Assembly: GCF_019237635.1 (NCBI RefSeq) | Contig: NZ_JAFAGS010000013.1 | Coordinates: forward strand, 1 to 52,088 | Direction of reading: 5' to 3' | From: Pluralibacter sp. | GTDB lineage: Bacteria; Pseudomonadota; Gammaproteobacteria; Enterobacterales; Enterobacteriaceae | DNA: 52,088 bases | Part shown: positions 45,932 through 52,088 of the stretch, one piece after another | How positions within the stretch are numbered: position 1 is the first letter of the stretch | Layout: every line of letters begins with the position of its first letter | Program-made: the position numbers and the translations under genes | Notes under the pieces: generated by a model | What the model was told of the DNA's origin: nothing | The model's input: the letters and a program-made list of their open reading frames with translations, nothing else | Database searches by the model: none

Positions 45932-46251
45932 CATACTCTCCTGGCTGATTGTGTTTTTAGAAATGCAGCGATGATCTTTAAGTATAAATTAATAAAACCA
46001 AAGCAACGATATTATTACCAATAAGGTAGATTTACTTGCAGCCAATACAAAAATATATTTTCTTTGATTATAATCCACTACGTGAAATGAATTAAAACTA
46101 GCGACATTGTTATATAATAAATCAGTTACACTGATAATAACTCCCCTAACTCGCTTAGATATTAACAAACATCTCATCATTATCAACCTATAAGACCAAT
46201 AGGTAAAATACCCACAGGCAATAGCATCATGGTTACCCGATGAATGATTTT
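45932..46251. other. AT-rich gap upstream of carbonic anhydrase
   Basis: 320 bp, strongly AT-rich, presumably holding the carbonic anhydrase promoter. An 88-codon frame on the minus strand overlaps the acetyltransferase stop by 4 bp but has no ribosome binding site and an unlikely composition, so I see no supported gene. Confidence 0.4.
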
Positions 46252-46683
46252 TCATAGAACATAACCCTGCTGACGCAGGCTGAATAAACTTTCCTCACTT
46301 GCACAGACCATACCTGTGGTCAGTAATTCAAATCCATAACGCTGATAAAACCCCGTTTTATCGATCACAGAATAGATAAAAATTTTGCCATGTGGTAACA
46401 GTTGATTGCATATAGCCTGCATTAATTGCCGACCATAGCCCAGTCCCTGGTGGTGCGGAGCCACTGCTACATCCGCCAGATAACTGCACCAGGTCAGATC
46501 GCTAATAGCCCTTGCCACTGCAACAAGCTGTCCATTTTCATAGCCAAACCAGCAGAACGTACTGCAACGAAAAGCTTGCTCCAGTAACTGGACATCGCGC
46601 TGCCCCAAACCGGAAGCAGCAATCAGTTCCGCCAGGGCCTGCCAGTCAATACTATCCAGCGTTTCTTTCCCCTCAAGAATCAT
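46252..46683 (-). CDS. GNAT-family N-acetyltransferase
   Basis: 143 residues. The acetyl-CoA-binding motif A is HHQGLGYGRQLM (about 77-88), preceded by the beta-strand YLADVAVAP, and followed by GFYQRYGFEL near residue 111. Substrate cannot be inferred. Monocistronic, AT-rich surroundings. Confidence 0.85.
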   Translation of the reverse strand: MILEGKETLDSIDWQALAELIAASGLGQRDVQLLEQAFRCSTFCWFGYENGQLVAVARAISDLTWCSYLADVAVAPHHQGLGYGRQLMQAICNQLLPHGKIFIYSVIDKTGFYQRYGFELLTTGMVCASEESLFSLRQQGYVL

Positions 46684-46823
46684 TATCGAACCGCCCTCAG
46701 AAATACCGTTGATATTATTAAAAGTTTATAACAAACGTGACATTTCTACTTTGCCGTATGGAGGTGCGGATGTTTTGATCTCGGTTTTCCACAGGGTCTG
46801 GGATTCATGTGTATCGCATATAT

Positions 46824-46847
46824 AAAAAAGGCTACACGAAGGTAGCC
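46824..46847 (-). terminator. Intrinsic terminator of the small RNA
   Basis: GGCTAC / GTAGCC, 6-bp stem with a CTTCGT loop, followed by TTTTTT on the minus strand. Confidence 0.8.
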
Positions 46848-47012
46848 AAGGGGATTTTCAACACTCTCACACATGGAATCGTTGCAGTGCCGGGTGCCTC
46901 CCGGTGAGTCAGCCAGTCATAACTGACCCGCATCGGTAGGAACGCGAGAACATTTCATCTCTGACTGAATGCCCCGCCGCTCAGGGGGATTCACCGCAAC
47001 AGAAGAAACGTA
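46824..47012 (-). ncRNA. Candidate structured small RNA with intrinsic terminator
   Basis: Read on the minus strand, an outer 8-bp helix (46992-46999 with 46882-46889, one G-U) closes a three-way junction: a CCCC/GGGG hairpin near 46972-46987, a long arm closed by 46961-46968 with 46909-46916 (again with a G-U pair), and the hairpin CCGGG-AGGCA-CCCGG at 46904-46890. About 35 nt on, GGCTAC-CTTCGT-GTAGCC followed by six Ts (46847-46824) is a canonical intrinsic terminator. The 5' end is a guess. The look is that of a phage or island regulatory RNA, but I cannot name it. Confidence 0.55.
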
Positions 47013-47216
47013 CCTTAGGGATGGCGGATAAAAGGAACCTTTCTGAAACCTCTTACCCGCTACAAACCATAACATGGCCAACGTAAGTGATTGTCTATGT
47101 TTTAAACAGACGTGTAAAAAAAGGTCGCCAGACAGTAATCAAAAAACATCCCCCTTTTCAGCCAGTTCCCGTATATCAGTGATGGCAAGATGGAAATACT
47201 ATTTTAAGCTGAATAC

Positions 47217-47258
47217 ACACAAATACACACCACCACCTTTCGCTGTGTGTATTTGTGT
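47217..47258. promoter_or_regulatory. Inverted repeat next to the hicA promoter (likely operator)
   Basis: ACACAAATACACAC (47217-47230) and its exact reverse complement (47245-47258) flank a 14-bp spacer. The right arm abuts the -10 hexamer TATAAT (47258-47263), so a repressor bound here would block transcription of hicA; autoregulation is usual in hicAB modules. Confidence 0.6.
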
Positions 47259-47285
47259 ATAATGATTTTCAGGCCAGGAGGAAAA

Positions 47286-47465
47286 ATGAAATCGACTGAC
47301 CGGATAAAGGAATTGACTGCTGCCGGATGTGAACTCAAAAAGCATAACGGAGGTAGCCACCAGATATGGTGGCTACCAATAACCGGAAAACGTTCCCGGT
47401 TCCGCATCCCAAAAAGGATTTACCTCCTGGCACTGCCAAATCCATTAAAAAATGGCGGGGATCTA
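47286..47465 (+). pseudogene. hicA: hicA-like mRNA interferase toxin, frameshifted
   Basis: AGGAGG precedes ATG 47286. Residues 1-35 read as HicA (MKSTDRIKELTAAGCELKK, GGSHQIWW with the catalytic His, ending ITGK). The frame then breaks at an AAAA run (about 47387-47391); the rest of HicA (TFPVPHPKKDLPPGTAKSIK) continues in the -1 frame. One base appears missing. No hicB antitoxin gene follows; instead a hairpin cuts in at 47455. The gene is probably dead, which would remove the need for antitoxin. Confidence 0.75.
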
Positions 47466-47473
47466 ATCCCCGC
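47455..47473 (+). terminator. Hairpin at the end of the hicA remnant
   Basis: GCGGGGAT-CTA-ATCCCCGC, a perfect 8-bp stem, overlaps the end of the hicA frame and is followed by TCTCTCT. It may be a terminator from the DNA joined here. Confidence 0.45.
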
Positions 47474-47537
47474 TCTCTCTGGAGGTTTGTATGTTCTTCT
47501 CAGTGGGCGTTGAGACGCCGAAAGATGAAAACACCGC

Positions 47538-47861
47538 CTACGGTAGCTCCACATAATTTTCCATTATCCCCTCTGACATGAGCCATGCGTGATGGCAAGA
47601 GGCGAATTGTGTGTTCAGATCATTGATCCCATTGACGCATTTATTCCGTAATTCCAAATTATCTAACCTAATAGGTAATTTTGCCAGATCGTAGAAATAG
47701 TCAGCAACTGCCATCTTAAAGGCCATTTTTGCCTTCAATTGGTCCTGTTTTTTCCATCTGAGTAGAGCCAAAATCGCAACTACAACAGTTAAAACAGAAA
47801 ACAGAGCGGAAATTGCTGACCAGATAGTTGCCCAAGGCCACCCATAAATTGTTTGCCACAC
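47538..47861 (-). CDS. Small membrane-anchored protein, unknown function
   Basis: 107 residues with one N-terminal membrane helix (IWSAISALFSVLTVVVAILAL, about 13-33) and a soluble cytoplasmic tail. I do not recognise the family; such proteins are common in prophages and islands. AGAGGTGG is upstream of the ATG. Base composition is AT-rich like its surroundings. Confidence 0.6.
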   Translation of the reverse strand: MWQTIYGWPWATIWSAISALFSVLTVVVAILALLRWKKQDQLKAKMAFKMAVADYFYDLAKLPIRLDNLELRNKCVNGINDLNTQFASCHHAWLMSEGIMENYVELP

Positions 47862-48180
47862 AAACCACCTCTTTGATTGAAGGTGATTATTCTACCCTGG
47901 CAAACGCATAACTGCTGATGCCATGCATCCCGTCGAAATACAGTTTTTCAGGCATTAAGTGCCGCCTCGATGGTTGAACGTGGAAAGCAGGTCAGCGCGG
48001 TGTGCCGGGAAGCGTTGATGATATTGACGTCCGGCAGATCGCTGACGAGAGAAGAAAAATCAGTGTGCCAGCGCCCGACTTCCCGCGGCACCGGGTTATA
48101 CATCGTCGCCGGGTGAGAGCCATAACGCCAGCAGCCTGCCCGGATTGGGTTATTAGCCCGTCAGGCAGCGAGTCTAATGC
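47862..48180. other. Gap without a supported gene
   Basis: About 320 bp. A short open frame near 47955-48110 (starting MVERGKQVSAV) looks like a fragment of a longer protein with no homolog that I can name. No promoter, repeat or RNA structure stands out. Confidence 0.35.
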
Positions 48181-48206
48181 AAAAAGCCCCGGCGGGTGCC
48201 AGGGCT
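48181..48206 (-). terminator. Intrinsic terminator of the amidase-lipoprotein pair
   Basis: On the minus strand AGCCC-TGGCACCCGCC-GGGGCT is followed by TTTTT, 18 bp after the lipoprotein stop. Confidence 0.75.
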
Positions 48207-48223
48207 AATAATAAAACGGCAAC

Positions 48224-48721
48224 TTATTGGCCGCTTTCTGCAGCAGCTTTTGCCTGGGTTATGGCTCCAGCATTAAAAATCGGATGCTCGTAATTGTCTG
48301 TTACGTCGCGGACGCGGTAAATTTTCCATTCTCCGGCCTCGCGTCGTACATAGACTTCCAGTTCAAGTTTTTTACCATCATTAATACCGATCCACACCGG
48401 CATGACTTCCCCACCCAAAAGCGGGCTCACACTGCCTACGGTAAGGGCACCAACCCACGACGGATCATAATCCTGCACGTAAGCGAAGTAATCCGACCCC
48501 ATGAGGTCCTGTTCAGGAATAGCATCTATCTGAGCCAATCTGGAAAGGGTGTCAGCAGAAACATATTCATGGAGTTGAGATTGTGGGTATTCGTTATCGC
48601 TACTGGTAAGAGTTGCCAGGTAGGACGTATAAAACGAACGAACCCGGCTGGCTGCGCTCTGATCCGGATGAACCGAACAAGCAGAAAGCAATAAAGACAA
48701 TAGAATTATTATCGCTCTCAT
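48224..48721 (-). CDS. Lipoprotein, DUF3828-like; probable immunity partner of the upstream amidase
   Basis: 165 residues with a lipobox LLSAC (Cys 15), directing it to the periplasmic face of the envelope. The remainder resembles small DUF3828-type proteins (a DYDPSWVG...WKIYRV pattern). Its ATG overlaps the amidase TGA (TGATG), so the two are coupled. A lipidated periplasmic protein encoded right after a cell-wall amidase fits an immunity role; family assignment is from memory. Confidence 0.75.
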   Translation of the reverse strand: MRAIIILLSLLLSACSVHPDQSAASRVRSFYTSYLATLTSSDNEYPQSQLHEYVSADTLSRLAQIDAIPEQDLMGSDYFAYVQDYDPSWVGALTVGSVSPLLGGEVMPVWIGINDGKKLELEVYVRREAGEWKIYRVRDVTDNYEHPIFNAGAITQAKAAAESGQ

Positions 48722-49095
48722 CAGTTCATCCTGTAGATCTTATATGCCGGGTGCATGCGTCGATACCCAGGTCCGGGGTATGGGGTAGAACCAGTCTGGA
48801 TAAAATCAGATATCCAGTGCGTTCCATCGAACATTGTCATATGCCCGCTGGAATTGCCTCCATCATAAGACTGTACAACGGCGACATCCCCGCTATGCAG
48901 CGTCGATCCCGGAGGAACCTCACTAAATCCGGCACGCTGGAGAATGGGCCCATAATCCTTTGCATTGGGGGTTCTTGGTAGCCTGATCCCACCGGCCTCT
49001 ATAGCTTCTCGGGTGAACGTTGCACACTCATTATGGGACCGACCGAGGGCATGTGACCGGAGGTGTGAAATAGCAGCCTGCTTGTTCCAACTCAT
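48721..49095 (-). CDS. NlpC/P60-like amidase, BPSL0067-type (candidate T6SS effector)
   Basis: 124 residues and no signal peptide. The catalytic Cys is in HNECATFTREAI (Cys 24) and the His in SSGHMTMFDG (His 85), separated by the HSGDVAVVQ strand, as in papain-like peptidoglycan amidases. AGGA lies 7 nt before the ATG. Cytoplasmic synthesis plus a lipoprotein partner suggests export by a type VI system or as part of phage lysis, with the partner as immunity. No secretion genes are in the window. Confidence 0.75.
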   Translation of the reverse strand: MSWNKQAAISHLRSHALGRSHNECATFTREAIEAGGIRLPRTPNAKDYGPILQRAGFSEVPPGSTLHSGDVAVVQSYDGGNSSGHMTMFDGTHWISDFIQTGSTPYPGPGYRRMHPAYKIYRMN

Positions 49096-49329
49096 CCTTA
49101 TTTCCTTTCGATGTGGTTAATAAGGGAGTTGATACGCTGATGGCTACGTTTTTTCTCAATAAAAAATGCTGTGCTCTGAATAAATATCCTCCGGCATAGC
49201 CGGAGGTTTTTCACTTACAAGTATACCAAAGAAAAAATTGAGGTGGGGTAAGTGAAGTTGTAAAAAATATGTGATGCGGAGGGAGGTGAGGGAAAATATT
49301 CTAAGTGGATATTCTAACTGTATTCTAAG
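49096..49329. other. Short gap with terminator but no gene
   Basis: Contains the promoter side of the amidase gene and the plus-strand terminator at 49188-49211; nothing else is supported. Confidence 0.4.
49188..49211 (+). terminator. Strong plus-strand intrinsic terminator without an obvious gene
   Basis: CCTCCGGC-ATA-GCCGGAGG followed by TTTTT. No plus-strand gene lies just before it, so it may be left over from a lost gene or end an antisense transcript. Confidence 0.75.
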
Positions 49330-49366
49330 AGCCAAAAAAACAAAGGGGTTACCTTTCGGTAACCCC
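49330..49366 (-). terminator. Terminator belonging to tRNA-Ser
   Basis: On the minus strand GGGGTTACC-GAAA-GGTAACCCC is followed by TTTGTTTTTTT, 11 bp past the CCA end of the tRNA-Ser fragment, as expected for the original serT terminator. Confidence 0.8.
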
Positions 49367-49376
49367 TTGTTTAATC

Positions 49377-49402
49377 TGGCGGAAGCGCAGAGATTCGAAC
49401 TC
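49377..49402 (-). pseudogene. serT: tRNA-Ser(UGA) fragment, 3' part (T arm, acceptor, CCA)
   Basis: On the minus strand this reads GAGTTCGAATC...CTTCCGCCA, identical to the T arm and acceptor end of enterobacterial tRNA-Ser(UGA). It continues on the other side of the IS element at 50718-50760. The last 8 bases (49395-49402) are the IS target duplication. Confidence 0.85.
49395..49402. repeat. IS target-site duplication, left copy
   Basis: TCGAACTC, present again at 50718-50725; 8 bp is the usual duplication length for the IS256 family. Confidence 0.9.
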
Positions 49403-50717
49403 GACCCTGTACACGATTCTGTGTAAATGCCTTTTCTCAGAAGTGACCGTCCAGGCGGTCACCGAACTCGATAATAAAGCGGCTCATTGCCATACGCCAG
49501 TCCCGCAGTGGCATCGTCCACTTCTGTGAAGCTGCCTGGATTGCCAGCCACACTACCTTTTTCACTGAGTCATCCGTCGGGAACACCTTACGTTTCTTTA
49601 TCGCATGCCGGATCACGCTGTTCAGCGACTCTATGGCGTTCGTTGTGTAGATGACTTTGCGGATGTCTGCCGGGTAAGCGAAGAACGTCGCCAGGTTGGC
49701 CCAGTTTAACTGCCAGCTTCGGCTTATCTGCGGATAGCGGCTGTCCCAGGCAGCAGCGAATGCTTCCAGTGCCTGCTGGCCTGCTTCTTCCGTGGGTGCC
49801 TGATAGATGGCTTTCAGGTCGCGGGTGACGGCTTTGTAGTCCTTCCACGAGACGAACCGCAGGCTGTTGCGCACCATATGCACGATACATAACTGGATGC
49901 GGGCCTCCGGATACACCGCGTTGATGGCGTCAGGGAAGCCTTTCAGGCCGTCAACACAGGCGATGAGGATATCGTTCAGACCGCGGTTTTTTAGTTCAGT
50001 CAGCACATTGAGCCAGAACTTCGCCCCTTCGTTTTCGGCCAGCCACATACCCAGAAGTTCTTTCTGACCTTCGATATTGATGCCCAGAGCCAGGAACACC
50101 GATTTATTGATGACACGACTGTCCTGCCGGACTTTCAGGACGATACAGTCAAGATAAACAATAGGATAAACCGCATCCAGTGGACGATTTTGCCATTCGA
50201 CAACCTGCTCCATCACGGCGTCGGTGACCTTCGATACCAGCGCCGGTGAGACATCCGCGTCATACAGTTCTTTGAACGCCGCCGCTATCTCGCGGGTGGT
50301 CATCCCTTTGGCGTACAGTGACAGGATTTGGTTATCCATCCCGGTGATCCGGGTCTGGTTTTTCTTCACCAGTTGGGGTTCGAAGGAGCCGTCACGATCA
50401 CGCGGCGTACGTAGTTCCAGAGGGCCATCGCCAGTGGTAACGGTCTTTGTGGAATAGCCGTTGCGGGAGTTAGCTCCCGATTTGGGCTGATTTTTATCGT
50501 AGCCCAAATGGTGGGACATTTCGGCGTTGAGAGCAGCCTCAACGCTGATTTTCTTCAGCAGGCGATCGAACTGGCTAAGATCGTCAGGGGTTTTGAGATT
50601 TTTGGCCAGTTCGTTAGCCAGGGCCTGCAACTGTTTTTCGTCCATAAATTAACCTGCTTTTGATGTTGGATTGAACATATCAAAATCAGGCAATTACACA
50701 AATTTATGTACAGGCTC
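49403..50717. mobile_element. Complete IS256-family insertion sequence
   Basis: 1315 bp bounded by 8-bp direct repeats (TCGAACTC) and by imperfect terminal inverted repeats of about 29 bp; left end starts GACCCTGTACA, right end (reverse complement) GAGCCTGTACA, with roughly 23 of 29 matching. It carries one complete transposase gene. The element splits the tRNA-Ser fragment in its T loop. Confidence 0.92.
49437..50645 (-). CDS. IS256-family (Mutator-like) transposase
   Basis: 402 residues. The DDE triad fits Asp 166 (VYLDCIVLKV), Asp 232 (ACVDGLKGFPDA) and Glu 339 (TTNAIESLN), with the family helix CIVHMVRNS near 253. The frame is intact, so the element may still be active. Confidence 0.95.
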   Translation of the reverse strand: MDEKQLQALANELAKNLKTPDDLSQFDRLLKKISVEAALNAEMSHHLGYDKNQPKSGANSRNGYSTKTVTTGDGPLELRTPRDRDGSFEPQLVKKNQTRITGMDNQILSLYAKGMTTREIAAAFKELYDADVSPALVSKVTDAVMEQVVEWQNRPLDAVYPIVYLDCIVLKVRQDSRVINKSVFLALGINIEGQKELLGMWLAENEGAKFWLNVLTELKNRGLNDILIACVDGLKGFPDAINAVYPEARIQLCIVHMVRNSLRFVSWKDYKAVTRDLKAIYQAPTEEAGQQALEAFAAAWDSRYPQISRSWQLNWANLATFFAYPADIRKVIYTTNAIESLNSVIRHAIKKRKVFPTDDSVKKVVWLAIQAASQKWTMPLRDWRMAMSRFIIEFGDRLDGHF

Positions 50718-50725
50718 TCGAACTC
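50718..50725. repeat. IS target-site duplication, right copy
   Basis: TCGAACTC, matching 49395-49402. Confidence 0.9.
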
Positions 50726-50760
50726 TGGAACCCTTTCGGGTCGCCGGTTTTCAAGACCGG
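50718..50760 (-). pseudogene. serT: tRNA-Ser(UGA) fragment, anticodon arm to T arm
   Basis: The minus strand reads CCGGTCTTGAAAACCGG (anticodon stem-loop with UGA) then the serine-type long variable arm and TCCAGAGTTCGA. Identity to serT stops abruptly before the anticodon stem (GT instead of CA), so the D arm and 5' acceptor half are missing. Such a 3' tRNA copy is the usual att half-site left by an integrase. Confidence 0.85.
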
Positions 50761-50916
50761 ACTTAATTCTTTATATCTCAATTAGTTAAATCAATATAAT
50801 GGTATATAGCACCATTTCTCACTTATGAAAAATCAATGAGTTAACCGTTTGTTCAAGCTTAGTATACCAACACTTTTCCTCCCCTATACTTTCTGTCATC
50901 AGGCTGGAGGTAATCT
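50761..50916. other. AT-rich island interior without gene
   Basis: Right of the att-like tRNA fragment; no gene, repeat or RNA seen. Confidence 0.35.
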
Positions 50917-51045
50917 ATGTGTGGTCGTTTTTCTCAGGCGAAAACCCGTGAAGAATACCTGGCTTATCTTGCAGAAGAAGCTGAGCACAATATTCCGTAT
51001 GCCCCCTTCCCATAGGTCACTATAACGGGCACCCGGTATGAAACG
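50917..51045 (+). pseudogene. SRAP/HMCES-family (YedK-like) fragment
   Basis: Starts with GGAGG and ATG; the first 32 residues (MCGRFSQAKTREEYLAYLAE, with catalytic Cys 2) are typical SRAP. A stop at 51013 comes from a one-base loss; PIGHYN continues in another frame and a further shift recovers APGMK. After about 51045 homology ends. The rest of the roughly 220-residue protein is absent. Confidence 0.75.
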
Positions 51046-51237
51046 GCGCAGGGGTCATGACCCTAACCCCTTCATGACGTGAAGAGAAGTTCCGCAAAGT
51101 CTGAAAATCTGAAGCTTCAGGCACCTCATAAAGCATATTTGCTTTTGAGGTGTCATAACATTATGACAACCGGGCAATGGGCAGATGTTATAAGCCCCAC
51201 CACGAGTCAATCCATTGGGAGCTGGTAGCACTCTTTA
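51016..51237. other. Gap with a long hairpin
   Basis: Besides the end of the SRAP remnant this holds a 13-bp hairpin with one bulge, CACCTCA-T-AAAGCA / TGCTTT-TGAGGTG (51122-51152). Its role is unknown. Confidence 0.4.
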
Positions 51238-51711
51238 TTAACGCTTACTCTGATCTTTGTTGCGGTCGTGTTGTCGTTTACTCTGATCTTTGTTTCGGTC
51301 ATGATTTCGTTTGCTCTGATCCTGGTTACGATCATGATTTCGTTTAACCTGGTCTTTGTTGCGATTATCCTGACGGTTGTCGTGGTTTCCATCAATATTT
51401 TCCAGACGCTCACCGTTATTGCCATTCCACTTCGGCGCATTATCTATACGATTCTCACGGCTTGCCTCATGTATATCGTGATGCGTTTCCCGACTTTTTT
51501 CACGAATTTCATGGCGTTCATCGATATTGGAGTTGTCGCCAATACCCGTATTATTGTCTACACGATATTCACGGGTGCCTTCACGCACATCGTGTTTTCC
51601 TTCCCGTACAGACTCACGAATATCATGGCGCTGTTCAAAACTGGCCGTTTCAGCAAACGCTGACATACTACACGTGAGAGTAAAAAGGCCAATAAAATTA
51701 ATCAGTTTCAT
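51238..51711 (-). CDS. Secreted, highly charged repeat protein of unknown function
   Basis: 157 residues with a Sec signal peptide (cleavage after SAFA, about residue 20). Two 26-residue repeats (RHDIRES...REYRVDN and RHEIREK...RENRIDN) are followed by an Asn-rich linker and about four 11-residue units of the form NKDQSKRxHDR up to the very end. The mature protein is almost wholly polar (Arg, Asp, Asn, His, Lys, Glu) and probably disordered. I recognise no family; a metal- or polyanion-binding periplasmic role is speculation. Confidence 0.7.
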   Translation of the reverse strand: MKLINFIGLFTLTCSMSAFAETASFEQRHDIRESVREGKHDVREGTREYRVDNNTGIGDNSNIDERHEIREKSRETHHDIHEASRENRIDNAPKWNGNNGERLENIDGNHDNRQDNRNKDQVKRNHDRNQDQSKRNHDRNKDQSKRQHDRNKDQSKR

Positions 51712-51961
51712 ACTTAGTCCTATAAGATTCTCTACGTTACGGAGATCGGATATGGTGATGCGATTTTTCTCGTATCATAGATACTTCGTGAGTTTTGATC
51801 ACAATATTATTTATATAATTAAAAATTTAACCTTTCTTTTTATACCGTATAAACTTGCTTTATCTTTTTTATTTACAAGATGCTTATCAATTCATGCTGG
51901 TGTTATTTTCAATAAATAAGAGCATTCCTATTAAATAACCATAACAATGACGCAAATCCCT
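51712..51961. other. AT-rich gap
   Basis: 250 bp of very AT-rich sequence upstream of the secreted protein; presumably its promoter region. No other feature seen. Confidence 0.35.
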
Positions 51962-52088
51962 GATTTAGCACCGAGCTACTTTTGGATCAGGGTCAAACCG
52001 TCACGCGCACCATGCTGGCGACCATGTTCACCGGTTCGGTGCTGGTGGCCTACACCGGTAACACGGTTATCAGCTTCTTTTTGGCACC
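51962..52088 (+). pseudogene. Fragment of a membrane protein, cut by the window edge
   Basis: From about 51962 one frame stays open to the edge and encodes a hydrophobic stretch (TMLATMFTGSVLVAYTGNTV) like a transmembrane helix pair. The base composition is suddenly GC-rich. A stop codon stands just before and no start or ribosome binding site fits, so this looks like the interior of a truncated gene joined to island DNA. Family not recognised. Confidence 0.4.

Larger units (their letters stand above)
46684..47285. other. 600-bp non-coding region holding a structured RNA and hicA promoter
   Basis: No protein gene is supported. It holds a minus-strand RNA candidate (46824-47012), a palindromic GTTTAAAAC core near 47098-47109, and the inverted repeat over the hicA promoter (47217-47258). 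Confidence 0.5.

Noticed and set aside
45989..46255. 88-codon frame overlapping the acetyltransferase stop
   Set aside because: No ribosome binding site, no recognisable fold, very AT-rich intergenic composition.
49377..50760. Functional tRNA-Ser gene
   Set aside because: The D arm and 5' acceptor strand are missing and an IS interrupts the T arm.
1..52088. CRISPR array
   Set aside because: No series of regularly spaced identical repeats is present; the 33-bp period at 51240-51380 is coding repeats.

Overview
The window reads as enterobacterial chromosome (Enterobacterales; I would guess the Citrobacter/Escherichia/Klebsiella neighbourhood, genus unproven). The first 31.8 kb follows, gene for gene, the E. 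coli xdhA-to-uacT (yge/ygf) purine cluster, with GC-rich tightly packed genes. After uacT the window leaves the E. coli order and becomes more accessory and AT-rich towards the right.

Layout. 1-3140: xdhABC xanthine dehydrogenase (xdhA cut by the window edge). 3191-4969: ygeV, a sigma54-type activator, divergent from ygeW-ygeX-ygeY-hyuA-yqeA (5465-11544). 11614-14091: yqeB and yqeC on the minus strand, divergent from ygfJ/mocA (molybdenum hydroxylase cofactor maturation). 15008-23135: ygfK-ssnA-ygfM-xdhD. 23305-27431: xanQ, guaD, ghxQ. 27484-29897: ygfT-ygfS iron-sulfur flavoproteins. 30316-31764: uacT urate carrier. Together these can import urate, xanthine, guanine and hypoxanthine, interconvert them, and break the ring down to diaminopropionate, pyruvate, ammonia and carbamoyl phosphate, with ATP recovered by the carbamate kinase. 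Three well-formed sigma54 (-24/-12) promoters sit before ygeW, ygfK and uacT, which fits YgeV as shared activator.

32018-38.5 kb: a membrane GGDEF protein, a ferric iron ABC transporter (fbpABC-like, with a Fur box), and a TPR protein / ECF sigma / anti-sigma operon. 39.3-40.7 kb: an unknown lipoprotein and a VIT/CCC1-type metal transporter. 40.7-44.8 kb: a Gram-negative dlt operon in the order dltD-dltX-dltB-dltA-dltC; the 40-residue dltX between dltD and dltB is too short for an ordinary ORF call and carries the FxYxxF C-terminal motif. DltB has Asn where Gram-positive DltB has the catalytic His. A Tat-exported beta carbonic anhydrase and a GNAT acetyltransferase follow.

46.7 kb to the end is accessory DNA: a structured minus-strand RNA with an intrinsic terminator, a frameshifted hicA toxin, a small membrane protein, an NlpC/P60-like amidase with a lipoprotein partner (effector/immunity-like), and a tRNA-Ser(UGA) 3' fragment (an attachment site) that has been split in its T arm by a complete IS256-family element with an 8-bp target duplication. 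Beyond it lie a decayed SRAP (yedK-like) fragment, a highly charged repeat-built secreted protein, and an unidentified membrane-protein fragment at the right edge.
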